Numbered from the stretch's first letter, positions 8,092 to 16,390 are shown. The stretch is DNA of 64,000 bases from MED-G105 sp039819085 (GCA_039819085.1 JBCBSQ010000001.1:1-64000), one strand, 5' to 3'. The notes: generated by a model from the sequence alone, not told the origin. Translations and numbers: made by a program.

Positions 8092-9201
8092 ATGACCCGT
8101 CCTTCGCCTGCGCGTTACGCCGTCGCCTTGATTGCTTTCCTGACCGTTGCAGGCTGCGCCGACGCCAGCAAAGGGAACCCCGGCTCAACCAATGCGGCGA
8201 TCACCGACGATTTGCCGCGGGTTCCGGAGGGCGGTTTTGCGTTCATCGTCATTGGCGATACGCCTTACGGCGCCAAGGATGACATCATGCTCGGCCGCGC
8301 GGCGCCGGCGATCAAGGCGGGCGGCTTTCCATTCATCATCCATGTGGGCGACTACAAGGGCGGGCGCGCGGTCTGCGCCCCGTCATATGACGAGGCGTTT
8401 CTGGCGTTTGTTGACGACTTCGCGCCGACGCCGACTTTCTATACGCCCGGCGATAATGAGTGGACGGATTGCGACCGACACAAGAACCCCGAGACGGGCG
8501 CGCGCTATTCTGACCTCGCCCGTCTTGAGGTTGTCCGCGGCCATTACGTCAGGACGGACGGTCCGGCCGTCGCCGGCGTGACGCCGCCGGAGATGCGGGC
8601 GGAAAGCCAGCCGTCGCTCATTGAGAACGCCACCTGGGTCCATGGCGGCGTCCGGTTTCTCACGCTTCATGCGACGGGTACGAACAATGGCCGCGACTGG
8701 GTGACCGGCGATCCGCTTGAGGCGGCGGACGCGGCGCACGACGAACGGGACGCGGCGAACCTCGCCTGGCTCGCGTCGGGATTTGAGAAGGCTGCGGACG
8801 AAAAGGCGCGTGCGGTCGTCGTCGCCATGCATGGCGATCCGACGGCGCTAAAGGGCAAGATCGTCGGCGAGCCGTGTGATGGGACCGCCGCCTCGGATGA
8901 TCATCCGTGTGACGCGTTCGCGGAACTGCGCGCGGCGCTTAGACAGGCGGCGGCGGACTATGGCGGGCCGACGCTCGTCATTCATGGCGACACAGCGCCG
9001 TTCACGCTGAACCAGGACTTCGCGGGCGACGAAGCGCCGAACATCTGGCGGCTGAACGCCGCGGGCGACGCCGGGATCGGCGCCACTGGACAGTCCTACG
9101 GAACGCGCGATGTCGTGCGCGTTGTCGTCGATCCGGCGGACGTCGAAGCGCCATTCTCCGCCATCGGACTAACGACGGGGAAGGCGGCGAAACGAAGGTA
9201 A
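8092..9201 (+). CDS. Metallophosphoesterase-like exported lipoprotein
   Basis: The 369-residue protein begins with a lipoprotein signal peptide ending in VAGC (Cys at residue 21), so it should be anchored in the envelope. The body follows the calcineurin-like phosphoesterase pattern: VIGDTPYG near residue 52, IHVGDYKGG near 83, TPGDNEWTD near 117, VVAMHGDP near 243 and IHGDTAPF near 294. The usual first DxH is DTP and the usual GHxH is HGDT, so metal ligands differ from the textbook family. Substrate is unknown. The ATG has an AGGAG ribosome-binding site at 8080-8084. Its 3' neighbour hxlR is convergent, four bases away. Confidence 0.78.
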   Translation: MTRPSPARYAVALIAFLTVAGCADASKGNPGSTNAAITDDLPRVPEGGFAFIVIGDTPYGAKDDIMLGRAAPAIKAGGFPFIIHVGDYKGGRAVCAPSYDEAFLAFVDDFAPTPTFYTPGDNEWTDCDRHKNPETGARYSDLARLEVVRGHYVRTDGPAVAGVTPPEMRAESQPSLIENATWVHGGVRFLTLHATGTNNGRDWVTGDPLEAADAAHDERDAANLAWLASGFEKAADEKARAVVVAMHGDPTALKGKIVGEPCDGTAASDDHPCDAFAELRAALRQAAADYGGPTLVIHGDTAPFTLNQDFAGDEAPNIWRLNAAGDAGIGATGQSYGTRDVVRVVVDPADVEAPFSAIGLTTGKAAKRR

Positions 9202-9205
9202 TACG

Positions 9206-9709
9206 TCAGCGTTTCTTCTTCGCGTTCTTCTTGGCGGGCGCGCTGAACCGTTTGCGGATGGCGTCGTTCGCCCCGGGGCCGGGGCTTGGCGCGATCGAGG
9301 CCCGGTCGATCGGCGTTCCATCATCCCAACGAGGAATCAGTTCGGGGACTCTCTCGCCGGATTCCCTCCGTATCAGGATGACAGGCTCGCTTCCTTCGCC
9401 GTAAACCCAATGGTCGCTCCATTGAATAATCGCCAGGAGCACGGTCGACAGGGCTTCCCCCTTTTGCGTCAGGACATAGGCGTAGCGCTGGCCCGCTTTT
9501 CCAATACCGCGTCTCTCCAAGACCTCATCCTCAGTAAGCTGCTTAAGACGGTCCGCCAGGATATTCTTGGCGACGCCCGTCGCGCGTCGGAATTCTTCGA
9601 ACCTTGTCGATCCGTAGAAAGCCTCCAGGACGATTCTGAGGGTCCATGCGTCGCCGAACACATTGAGCGCTGCGGCGACCGAGCAGGGTTGGGTGTGCTT
9701 GTTGGTCAT
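9206..9709 (-). CDS. HxlR-family winged-helix transcriptional regulator
   Basis: The 167-residue protein has the HxlR layout: CSVAAALNVFGDAWTLRIVLEAFYG at residues 9-33, then RFEEFRRATGVAKNILADRLKQL for the recognition helix and the wing RYAYVLTQKGEAL. The HxlR N-terminal Cys (CSVAAAL) is present, a position some family members use to sense thiol or aldehyde stress. The C-terminal 45 residues are an extra basic tail ending in KKNAKKKR. I chose the ATG at 9709 by family N-terminus; the open frame runs further upstream into the divergent promoter. It probably controls itself and the divergent enoyl-CoA hydratase gene through the palindromes between them. Confidence 0.9.
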   Translation of the reverse strand: MTNKHTQPCSVAAALNVFGDAWTLRIVLEAFYGSTRFEEFRRATGVAKNILADRLKQLTEDEVLERRGIGKAGQRYAYVLTQKGEALSTVLLAIIQWSDHWVYGEGSEPVILIRRESGERVPELIPRWDDGTPIDRASIAPSPGPGANDAIRKRFSAPAKKNAKKKR

Positions 9710-9725
9710 TGCGCCAAGCAGAATG

Positions 9726-9753
9726 ATATTTGTTGTCTTTCGCAACCAAATAT
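9726..9753. promoter_or_regulatory. Inverted repeat, candidate HxlR operator 1
   Basis: ATATTTG at 9726-9732 is matched by CAAATAT at 9747-9753, with inner TTG and CAA near-matches. It lies 17 bases upstream of the hxlR start codon. Dyads of this size in the shared promoter of a winged-helix regulator and its divergent neighbour are usual operator candidates. Binding is inferred. Confidence 0.5.
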
Positions 9754-9778
9754 GTTTCGTTTTGAATTGAAACGAAAC
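9754..9778. promoter_or_regulatory. Perfect 9-bp inverted repeat, candidate HxlR operator 2
   Basis: GTTTCGTTT at 9754-9762 is perfectly mirrored by AAACGAAAC at 9770-9778 across a 7-base spacer. It ends 12 bases before the crotonase start at 9791, so a bound protein or a hairpin in the RNA would block transcription or translation initiation. It directly abuts the first inverted repeat. Confidence 0.55.
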
Positions 9779-9790
9779 TTGGGGCGCGCG

Positions 9791-10600
9791 ATGAGTGAAT
9801 TGATCAGGACTGAGGTTCGCGGACATGTTCTCACGGTGGGCCTTGATCGGCCTGACAAAAGGAACGCGGTCAATCGCCAGATGATGCGTGAGATTTCAGC
9901 AGCCTATAGTGAACTCTGCGACGCCCCTGATCTGCGTTGCGCGGTCCTTTATTCGACCTCGGATATGTTCTGCGCCGGGCTCGACCTGATCGACATGGCG
10001 CCCTTGCTGATGCAGCAAGCCGGCGTGGATGACGTCATCGTCACCGATGACCAGGTGGATGTCTTCAATTGGGCGGGCGCTGCGGGCCGTCCGGGCCGTC
10101 GGCGATCGAAGCCGGTCGTGACCGCGGTGAACGGTAAATGCCTGACGGCGGGCATCGAGCTTGCGCTGTCTACGGACATTGTCGTCGCTGAGGCGTCGAG
10201 TGTTTTTGCGCAAGCCGAAGTTAGATGGGGCATGATGCCGCTTGGCGGCGCGATAGAGCGGTTCACCCAGCGGCTGGGGTGGGGCGACGCTATGCGCCTT
10301 TTGCTGACGGGGGATGAGTTTTCCGCCGCAGAGGCCCATCGTCTTGGGCTCGTTCAGGAAGTCGTATCTGATGGCGGCGCATTCGATCGGGCGTTTGAAA
10401 TTGCCGAACGCATCGCCGCCAATGCGCCCCTAGGCGTTCAGGGGGTGATCGAAAACGCCTATGTGGCGCTCGACGATCCACAGCATGCGAGCAAGCGACT
10501 GCGTCCCTATGGCCAAGAGACGATCAGCCCTTCAAAGGACCTTCAAGAGGGCGTCGCCGCGGTCTTTCAGAAAAGGGCGCCCATCTATAAAGGCCATTGA
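9791..10600 (+). CDS. Enoyl-CoA hydratase/isomerase (crotonase) family protein
   Basis: The 269-residue protein has the crotonase fold. The first oxyanion-hole segment MFCAGLDLIDM is near residue 60. The second reads GKCLTAGIELALSTD, lacking the usual GGG run. RWGMMPLGGAIERF then follows at the catalytic Glu region, but the normal GGTQR pattern is replaced. It may hydrate or isomerise an acyl-CoA. The altered oxyanion and Glu segments make the exact reaction uncertain. I chose the ATG at 9791 because it matches the family N-terminus; the open frame upstream overlaps the regulator gene. It is divergent from hxlR. Confidence 0.88.
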   Translation: MSELIRTEVRGHVLTVGLDRPDKRNAVNRQMMREISAAYSELCDAPDLRCAVLYSTSDMFCAGLDLIDMAPLLMQQAGVDDVIVTDDQVDVFNWAGAAGRPGRRRSKPVVTAVNGKCLTAGIELALSTDIVVAEASSVFAQAEVRWGMMPLGGAIERFTQRLGWGDAMRLLLTGDEFSAAEAHRLGLVQEVVSDGGAFDRAFEIAERIAANAPLGVQGVIENAYVALDDPQHASKRLRPYGQETISPSKDLQEGVAAVFQKRAPIYKGH

Positions 10601-10668
10601 CGAAGCGCGGATGTCCACGCGCCGCTCATCGGTCAGCAAGTTGGCCAAACAAGAAAAGGCGGAAAGCG

Positions 10669-11712
10669 CTACTCCTCCGTATACCCCATCGGGTTATCGC
10701 GCTGCCAGCGCCAATGGTCGACGCACATGTCGTCGATCGAGCGCTCCGCGCGCCAGCCGAGGAGATCCTTGGCGCGGGTTGCGTCAGCGTAGATCTCCGC
10801 AATGTCGCCGGGCCTTCTCGGCGCGATCTCGACCGGGATGTCACGATTGCTGGCGCGCTTGAACGCCGCGACGGCTTCGAGCACCGAATAGCCGCGCCCG
10901 GCCCCGAGATTGACGTCGCTCGCTGGCGCGGCGGCGTCCGTCTCCAGGTGATCAAGCGCGGCGATGTGGCCGCGGGCGAGGTCCACCACGTGGATGTAAT
11001 CGCGAACGCCCGTTCCGTCCGGGGTCGGATAATCATCGCCGAACACGGATAGCTTCTCCCGGCGTCCGACGGCCACCTGCGCGATGAACGGGAAGAGATT
11101 ATTGGGAGTGCCCTTGGGGTCCTCGCCGATGCGCCCTGAAGGGTGCGCGCCAACGGGGTTGAAGTACCTCAAATTGCAGATCTTCCAGTCCGCGTCCGAC
11201 GCCGCGACGTCTCGCAGCATTTCCTCGATAAAGAGCTTCGTGCGGCCATAGGGGTTTGTCGGCGCGGTGCGCCCCTCTTCATTTACCGGGCTCTGATTGG
11301 CGTCGCCGTAGATGGTCGCGGACGAGGAGAAGACGAGGCGTTTGGCGTTCACGGCTTGCAACGCCTTGATCAGCGTCAGCGTCGCGCGGATGTTCGTTTC
11401 ATAGTAGCGGGCCGGTTCCGCCACGGATTCGCCGACGGCTTTCAGGCCGGCGAGATGCACCGCGGCGTCTGCGCCGAACTCTTTCGCACGCGCAGCCAGA
11501 ATGTCCGATGCGGCGTCCTCGGCGAGATCCGCCTCCAACAGCTCCACATGGGCGCCGTCGTCGGCGATCTGGCGTATACGGTCGATGGCGATCGGCGAGG
11601 AGTTTGCGAAATTGTCGACGATGAGCACCCGCGCGCCGGCGTTCAGCGCTTCAACGCAGACATGGGCGCCAATATAGCCTGCGCCTCCGGTGACGATCAC
11701 GCGTTTCGCCAT
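10669..11712 (-). CDS. galE: UDP-glucose 4-epimerase
   Basis: The enzyme interconverts UDP-glucose and UDP-galactose for polysaccharide precursors. It is a short-chain dehydrogenase-type protein of 347 residues with the NAD motif VTGGAGYIGAH at residues 6-16, the catalytic SSSATIYG and NPYGRTK (Ser, Tyr and Lys of the triad) and the substrate-side RYFNPVGAHPSG. The ATG at 11712 matches the family start; the frame runs upstream without homology. The gene to its 5' side is an unrelated membrane protein on the same strand, 114 bases away. Confidence 0.96.
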   Translation of the reverse strand: MAKRVIVTGGAGYIGAHVCVEALNAGARVLIVDNFANSSPIAIDRIRQIADDGAHVELLEADLAEDAASDILAARAKEFGADAAVHLAGLKAVGESVAEPARYYETNIRATLTLIKALQAVNAKRLVFSSSATIYGDANQSPVNEEGRTAPTNPYGRTKLFIEEMLRDVAASDADWKICNLRYFNPVGAHPSGRIGEDPKGTPNNLFPFIAQVAVGRREKLSVFGDDYPTPDGTGVRDYIHVVDLARGHIAALDHLETDAAAPASDVNLGAGRGYSVLEAVAAFKRASNRDIPVEIAPRRPGDIAEIYADATRAKDLLGWRAERSIDDMCVDHWRWQRDNPMGYTEE

Positions 11713-11826
11713 TTGCATTTGCCTCTTGATCGCTCGCCGCCGGCGGCGCGCGCCAATCCTTCTTGGGCGCCACAAAATCAGGCTACGAAGATTCCGTCGA
11801 GCGCGACCACTCGTCCGGCCGCGCCC

Positions 11827-12696
11827 TTAGCGCAATCGATCGAGGGAGGGCGGCGGGTGCGCGGCGCTTGATTTTGGCGCGCGCTGGCGCATCTGGGCGA
11901 TGATTTCGCGGTCGGGCGCGTTCCGGCGGCGCGAAAAGAACCCGCGATTGTCGTCGGCTCCTTCGCCTGCGGTCGGGTCGCCGTCCGCAAGCGCTATGCG
12001 AGACGCGCCGCCGCCGGCCTCGTTTCGACGCCGCGCCGCCGCTTTTCTGGCGCTCGCCGGAAAGAAGGATGAGCCGTCGTCAACAAAGGGCTCGCCGTCT
12101 GCGTCGAGCGTCGGTTCGGCGCGCAAGCCCCTGTTTCCGCCGTGGTTGGTCGGCGCGTCGTCCGGGAAGGAGTCGAAAGAAGCCGTGTAGCCCGGCCCGA
12201 CGCCGCCGCTTCGTTTTCGCCAGTTGGACAACCCGTTCGCCCGGCCGAGATTGAAGCCGCCGAGATACGCCGCAAGCCAGGGGGCGAAACGCGATGCGAG
12301 ATCAAACATGCTGTCGTCGATCGCCTGCACCGCGCTGTCGAGGTCCCAGTTGAGAAACGCCTTTGACGCCATGGCCACCGTGAACAGGACGATCAACAAA
12401 TGGGAGTAGGTGAAGTTGAGCGCCCGCGCGCCGAACTTTCCGAGCCAGCCGAGACCTCGCCCGCCAGTCGCTTCGTAGGGCCATCGACCCATGATGTAGC
12501 CGATGATCGGCATACTGGTCAGATAGCCCGCCGTGGTCGCCGGCAGCGTTACGCCGAAGAGCTCGGTCATCTGATAGAATTGGTCGTCGCGCACAACCAT
12601 CGCCCACAGGCCGGTGATGCCCGCGAAGGTCGCCGCGCTCATGAAATAGCCGCCGATCCGGTCGTCCAGATCCTGTCGCTTTTCTTTCTTCGCCAC
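11827..12696 (-). CDS. Uncharacterised membrane protein with disordered cytoplasmic tail
   Basis: I do not recognise this protein. With a GTG start at 12696 it has 289 residues. The N-terminal half holds about three or four membrane segments, for example FAGITGLWAMVV, PIIGYIMGRWPY and YSHLLIVLFTVAMA. The last 130 residues are polar, rich in Arg, Ala, Gly and Asp, and probably disordered (SFFPASARKAAARRRNEAG, RDREIIAQMRQRAPK-like end). The GTG was chosen because an AAGG site lies just upstream; a TTG at 12795 would add 33 residues that look like untranslated sequence. Codon use and frame length support a real gene. Function is unknown. Confidence 0.7.
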   Translation of the reverse strand: MAKKEKRQDLDDRIGGYFMSAATFAGITGLWAMVVRDDQFYQMTELFGVTLPATTAGYLTSMPIIGYIMGRWPYEATGGRGLGWLGKFGARALNFTYSHLLIVLFTVAMASKAFLNWDLDSAVQAIDDSMFDLASRFAPWLAAYLGGFNLGRANGLSNWRKRSGGVGPGYTASFDSFPDDAPTNHGGNRGLRAEPTLDADGEPFVDDGSSFFPASARKAAARRRNEAGGGASRIALADGDPTAGEGADDNRGFFSRRRNAPDREIIAQMRQRAPKSSAAHPPPSLDRLR

Positions 12697-12841
12697 AGCC
12701 TTGCTCGCAGCCGCCCCGTTACGCCGAATTCCCGGCGCATTGGGATTCGCGCTCCCACAACCCACGCGCCAAACTAGCAGCACAGGCGAACGCAATAAAA
12801 GCCGCCCCGCGATTTCAGTTCGCTATCGAAACGACTTGTTT

Positions 12842-13633
12842 ATGAGAGAATTCGGGGCCCAGCGAGGGCAAGGAGCGACTATTTTGCAACACTTGGTGAT
12901 TGGCGCCGGTCGAGTGGGTCTAAGCATGGCCAATTACGCCGCACATTTGGGCTGCAAGGTTCAGATCGTTGGTCGTAGAGACCTCGAAGAGCGGCTCGAA
13001 TTCGTTCGGCGCACCGCGGCGGCGGCGGACGTGGTCGCAGTTGCGGCGCCGGATGACGCGATCGCCAACGTGCTGACGATGCTCCAACCGTTGCCCGAGA
13101 CGAAGACTGTCATTCATTTCGCGGGCGCCCGGATTGTCGAGGGGGCGACGTCCACCCATCCGCTTTATTCGTTTCCGAAGGGCGGCGCCACGGCGGAAGC
13201 GGTGGCGCGCGCGCCGTTTGCGCTTGAGGGCGCTGGCGTTCGATTCGACGAAATCTATCCCGGCGCGACCAACCCGACTTTTGTCGTTGGTCCTGAAGAC
13301 AGGGCGCTCTACCACGCCCTTGCCGTTCTCAGCGCCAATTTCGCCGCGCACATCTGGAACGCCTGCGCGGGCGCTTTCGCCGACCGCTTTCCGGACGCGC
13401 CGCCTGACGCGCTGGCCGAACTTCTGCAAAGTTGCGTCGATCGCTTTCGCGAGGCGCCGCTGGACTCAATGACAGGTCCGGTCGCGCGCCGCGACGCGGA
13501 GACGATTGGGGCAAATCGCGCGGCGCTTGCCGAAACGCCTCAACTCGCCGGGCTCTACGACGCATTTCTTGTCAGCGCCTGGCCGGAGGCTGAGCGGTTG
13601 ATTTCGGACGGTCCGTCAAGGCGCTCAGAATAA
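12842..13633 (+). CDS. Rossmann-like DUF2520 oxidoreductase
   Basis: The 263-residue protein joins an N-terminal NAD(P)-binding Rossmann domain (LVIGAGRVGLSMANYAAHLG near residue 18) to a C-terminal DUF2520 helical domain (TNPTFVVGPEDRALYHALAVL onward). This is the arrangement of a PanE-like or F420-dependent-like reductase family whose substrate is generally unknown. The start is most likely the ATG at 12842, but a TTG at 12884 directly before the Rossmann strand is possible. It is divergent from the membrane protein gene. Confidence 0.83.
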   Translation: MREFGAQRGQGATILQHLVIGAGRVGLSMANYAAHLGCKVQIVGRRDLEERLEFVRRTAAAADVVAVAAPDDAIANVLTMLQPLPETKTVIHFAGARIVEGATSTHPLYSFPKGGATAEAVARAPFALEGAGVRFDEIYPGATNPTFVVGPEDRALYHALAVLSANFAAHIWNACAGAFADRFPDAPPDALAELLQSCVDRFREAPLDSMTGPVARRDAETIGANRAALAETPQLAGLYDAFLVSAWPEAERLISDGPSRRSE

Positions 13634-13667
13634 CGCCTGAGGCCTCGTTGATCGGAGGCGTTTCAGG
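13632..13667 (+). terminator. Hairpin after the DUF2520 gene, possible terminator
   Basis: AACGCCT at 13632-13638 pairs perfectly with AGGCGTT at 13656-13662, and an alternative nested stem CCTGA/GCCTC with GAGGC/TCAGG uses overlapping bases. There is no clear T-run, so it could be a Rho-assisted terminator or a processing stem. It separates the DUF2520 gene from rplY. Confidence 0.4.
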
Positions 13668-13776
13668 TTGCGTGCGGTCGGCCTTTCCTCTACACGGCGC
13701 GCTTATTCGAAATTCCGGCGCGGCGTGAACGGTCGTTAACCGACCATCCGACGCGCGCTCCTGAGGAGAACCGGCC

Positions 13777-14427
13777 ATGGCCGAGACCGACGTTTTTTAC
13801 TGCGAAGTGCGCCAGCGCACCGGCACCGGCGGGGCGCGCGAAGCGCGGCGAGAAGGCTGGGTGCCTGGTGTCCTTTACGGCGGCGGCGGTGACCCGGTGG
13901 CGATCCGGCTGCGTTGGAACGAGGTGAACAAGGCGTATTTCGCCGGCCGCATGCGCGCCCACCTCGCGAAGATCGACGTGCCCGACGAGGACGGCCAGCA
14001 GCCTGTCATCGCCCGTGACGTTCAGATCGATCCGGTGAAGGGCACGCCGATCCATGTTGACCTCCTGCGCGTGGACGAAAAGACGCGCATCGACGTCGAG
14101 GTGCCTGTCCGATTCCTCAATGAAGAGGCTTCGCCCGGCCTTAAGCGCGGCGGCGTTCTGAACGTCGTGCGCCACAGCGTCGAGATCTTCGCGCCGGCGA
14201 CGGCGATCCCGGAAGTTCTTGAGGCGGACGTTGGCGAGCTCGATATCGGCGACGTGTTGAAGATTTCGGCGTTCAACCTGCCGAAGGGCGTTGAGCCCAA
14301 GATCACCGACCGCGATTTCACGGTCGCAACTATCGCCGCGCCGTCCGCGGTCCGCTCGAGCGAAGGCGAAGCGGCCGCTGAGGAGAGCGAAGGCGAGGCG
14401 GAAGCGGAAGGCGGCGACGAAGGCTAA
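13777..14427 (+). CDS. rplY: 50S ribosomal protein L25, Ctc/TL5 long form
   Basis: L25 binds 5S rRNA in the large ribosomal subunit. The N-terminal 95 residues carry the L25 beta-barrel with GTGGAREARREGWVPGVLYGG and IDPVKGTPIHVDLLRV. A C-terminal TL5/Ctc beta domain follows (VPVRFLNEEASPGLKRGG, LDIGDVLKISAFNLP). The end is an acidic Glu/Gly/Ala tail as in many alphaproteobacteria. The ATG at 13777 has a GAGGAG site. It heads an operon with pth and ychF, all in the same direction, a conserved translation cluster. Confidence 0.97.
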   Translation: MAETDVFYCEVRQRTGTGGAREARREGWVPGVLYGGGGDPVAIRLRWNEVNKAYFAGRMRAHLAKIDVPDEDGQQPVIARDVQIDPVKGTPIHVDLLRVDEKTRIDVEVPVRFLNEEASPGLKRGGVLNVVRHSVEIFAPATAIPEVLEADVGELDIGDVLKISAFNLPKGVEPKITDRDFTVATIAAPSAVRSSEGEAAAEESEGEAEAEGGDEG

Positions 14428-14455
14428 CGTTCGCCGGCGCATTGTTGAGCCTTTG

Positions 14456-14476
14456 GGTCGCGGCGGCGCCGCGACC
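14456..14476 (+). promoter_or_regulatory. Strong hairpin between rplY and pth
   Basis: GGTCGCGGC at 14456-14464 is perfectly complementary to GCCGCGACC at 14468-14476 with a GGC loop. It sits 20 bases before the pth start and is not followed by a T-run. It could be an attenuator or an mRNA processing/stability stem in the operon. Confidence 0.45.
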
Positions 14477-14496
14477 GGGCGGGAGCGGCGTGTTCC

Positions 14497-15186
14497 ATGA
14501 TCCTGCTCGTCGGCCTAGGCAATCCGGGCGCAAAGTATGCGCGCCATCGCCACAATGTCGGTTTCCTGGCGGTCGAGGAGATCGCCCGCGCCGTTGGCGC
14601 CGGCCCATGGCGGTCAAAGTTTGAAGGCGAGTTGGCGATCGGCGAACTCGGCGACGACAAAGCGCTCGTTCTCAAACCTCAAACCTTCATGAATGACTCC
14701 GGTCGGTCCGTTGGCGCGGCGATGCGCTTTTATAAGCTGGAGCCTTCCGATATCGTTGTTTTCCATGACGAACTCGACCTCGCGCCCGGTAAGATCCGTA
14801 TAAAGACCGGCGGCGGCGTCGCGGGCCATAACGGGCTACGGTCGATCTCGGCGCATATCGGTCCGGACTTCCGACGGGTGCGGATCGGGATTGGGCATCC
14901 GGGAGATAAGTCGCGCGTACACGGACATGTGCTCGGCGACTTCGCCAAGCCTGATGAGGTCTGGCTGAGACCCGCTCTCGATGCGCTCGCGGCTGAAGCG
15001 CCGAAACTGCTCGAAGGAGACGCGGCTTATTCCGCGGCGGTTGGCGCGCGGCTCGCCCCGCCGCCAAAGCCCAAGCCGAAACCATCGCCGGCGCCTGATC
15101 CAGAGTCGGGGGCGGCTTCAACGCCCGAGACGCCGGAAAAGGGAACGGCCCTTGGCGACGCGCTGAAGAAGATCTTGGACAGCTAA
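14497..15186 (+). CDS. pth: Peptidyl-tRNA hydrolase
   Basis: The enzyme releases tRNA from stalled peptidyl-tRNA. The 229-residue protein shows VGLGNPGAKYARHRHNVGF with the catalytic His at about 20, KPQTFMNDSGRSV, FHDELDLAPGKIRIK with Asp near 93, and GGGVAGHNGLRSI. The last 45 residues are a Pro/Lys-rich extension ending in ALGDALKKIL, common in alphaproteobacterial homologues and likely unstructured. It follows rplY and precedes ychF in the same direction. Confidence 0.97.
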   Translation: MILLVGLGNPGAKYARHRHNVGFLAVEEIARAVGAGPWRSKFEGELAIGELGDDKALVLKPQTFMNDSGRSVGAAMRFYKLEPSDIVVFHDELDLAPGKIRIKTGGGVAGHNGLRSISAHIGPDFRRVRIGIGHPGDKSRVHGHVLGDFAKPDEVWLRPALDALAAEAPKLLEGDAAYSAAVGARLAPPPKPKPKPSPAPDPESGAASTPETPEKGTALGDALKKILDS

Positions 15187-15213
15187 TACGTAAACGGAAA
15201 GGCGGACCGCGCC

Positions 15214-16311
15214 ATGGGATTTCAATGCGGGATTGTCGGATTGCCGAATGTGGGGAAGTCGACGCTCTTTAACGCCCTCACGCGCACGGCCGCCGCTCAG
15301 GCTGCGAATTATCCATTCTGCACCATCGAGCCGAATGTCGGCGACGTCGCGGTGCCGGAAGAGCGTCTGGCCCGGCTGGCCGAGATCGCCGGCTCTGCGG
15401 AAATCGTCCCGGCGCGGATGCAGTTCGTCGACATTGCGGGGCTCGTCAAGGGCGCAAGCAAGGGCGAAGGGCTCGGCAACCAGTTTCTCGCCAATATTCG
15501 CGAGGTTGACGCGGTCATCTACGTCCTCAGATGCTTTGAGGACGACGATATCACCCATGTGGACGGTCGCATCGATCCGCTGGCGGATTTTGAGACCGTT
15601 GAGACCGAACTCATGATCGCCGACCTTGAAAGCCTCGAAAAGCGGCGGCTGAACCTGCACAAGAAATCAACCGGCGGCGACAAGGAGGCGAAGGCGCTCC
15701 TGCCGCTCGTCGATCAGGCGCTGGAGCTTTTGCGTGACGGCAAGCCGGCGCGGCGCGCGGATATCGACAAGGCCGACATGAAGGCGTGGAAAGGCCTACA
15801 GCTTCTGACGCAAAAACCTGTCCTCTTCGTCGCCAATGTCGACGAGGCGGCCGCCGCTGACGGCAATGAGCACTCCCGGGCAGTGGAGACCCGCGCCACG
15901 GAGGAGGGCGCGGGCGCTGTCGTGATTGCGGCGAAGATAGAAGAAGAACTCGCGCAGCTCGACGATGCAGAGCAGGCGGAATATCTAGAGAGCCTGGGGC
16001 TTGAAGAGCCGGGCCTTAATCGGCTCATCCGCGCCGGTTTCGATTTGCTTGGGCTACAGACGTTTTTCACTGCCGGGCCGAAAGAATCGCGGGCCTGGAC
16101 GGTGCGCGTCGGCGCAACCGCCCCGCAGGCGGCGGGCGTCATCCATACGGACTTTGAGCGCGGCTTCATCCGGGCGGAGACGATCGCTTTTGACGACTAT
16201 GTCGCTTGCGGCGGTGAAGTCGGGGCGAAGGAAGCCGGCAAGATGCGCCTTGAGGGCAAGGAGTATCTCGTCCAGGACGGCGATGTCATGTTATTCAGGT
16301 TCAACGCCTGA
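15214..16311 (+). CDS. ychF: Redox-regulated ribosome-associated ATPase YchF/OLA1
   Basis: This Obg-family P-loop protein binds ATP and associates with the ribosome. The 365 residues show GIVGLPNVGKSTLFNALT (P-loop at 8-15), the switch motif FVDIAGLVKGASKGEGLGNQFL, the NVDE base motif replacing the GTP-specific NKxD, and the C-terminal TGS-type domain ending in EAGKMRLEGKEYLVQDGDVMLFRF. The ATG at 15214 fits the family N-terminus. It closes the rplY-pth-ychF cluster. Confidence 0.98.
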   Translation: MGFQCGIVGLPNVGKSTLFNALTRTAAAQAANYPFCTIEPNVGDVAVPEERLARLAEIAGSAEIVPARMQFVDIAGLVKGASKGEGLGNQFLANIREVDAVIYVLRCFEDDDITHVDGRIDPLADFETVETELMIADLESLEKRRLNLHKKSTGGDKEAKALLPLVDQALELLRDGKPARRADIDKADMKAWKGLQLLTQKPVLFVANVDEAAAADGNEHSRAVETRATEEGAGAVVIAAKIEEELAQLDDAEQAEYLESLGLEEPGLNRLIRAGFDLLGLQTFFTAGPKESRAWTVRVGATAPQAAGVIHTDFERGFIRAETIAFDDYVACGGEVGAKEAGKMRLEGKEYLVQDGDVMLFRFNA

Positions 16312-16315
16312 CCGC

Positions 16316-16341
16316 GCGCCTCGAGCAGATTGACGAGGCGC
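16316..16341 (+). terminator. Hairpin after ychF, probable terminator without T-run
   Basis: GCGCCTCG at 16316-16323 pairs perfectly with CGAGGCGC at 16334-16341, starting five bases past the ychF stop. No T-run follows, so termination strength is uncertain. Confidence 0.5.
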
Positions 16342-16360
16342 CGGCCCTTAACATAATCCC

Positions 16361-16390
16361 TTCAACAAATTCCGGTACCGACTTGTTGAA
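16361..16390. promoter_or_regulatory. Nested dyad upstream of the exported protein gene
   Basis: TTCAACAA at 16361-16368 is mirrored exactly by TTGTTGAA at 16383-16390, and its spacer contains the palindrome CGGTACCG at 16373-16380. The site lies 38 bases before the ATG at 16428, a typical operator position. The binding protein is unknown. Confidence 0.5.
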
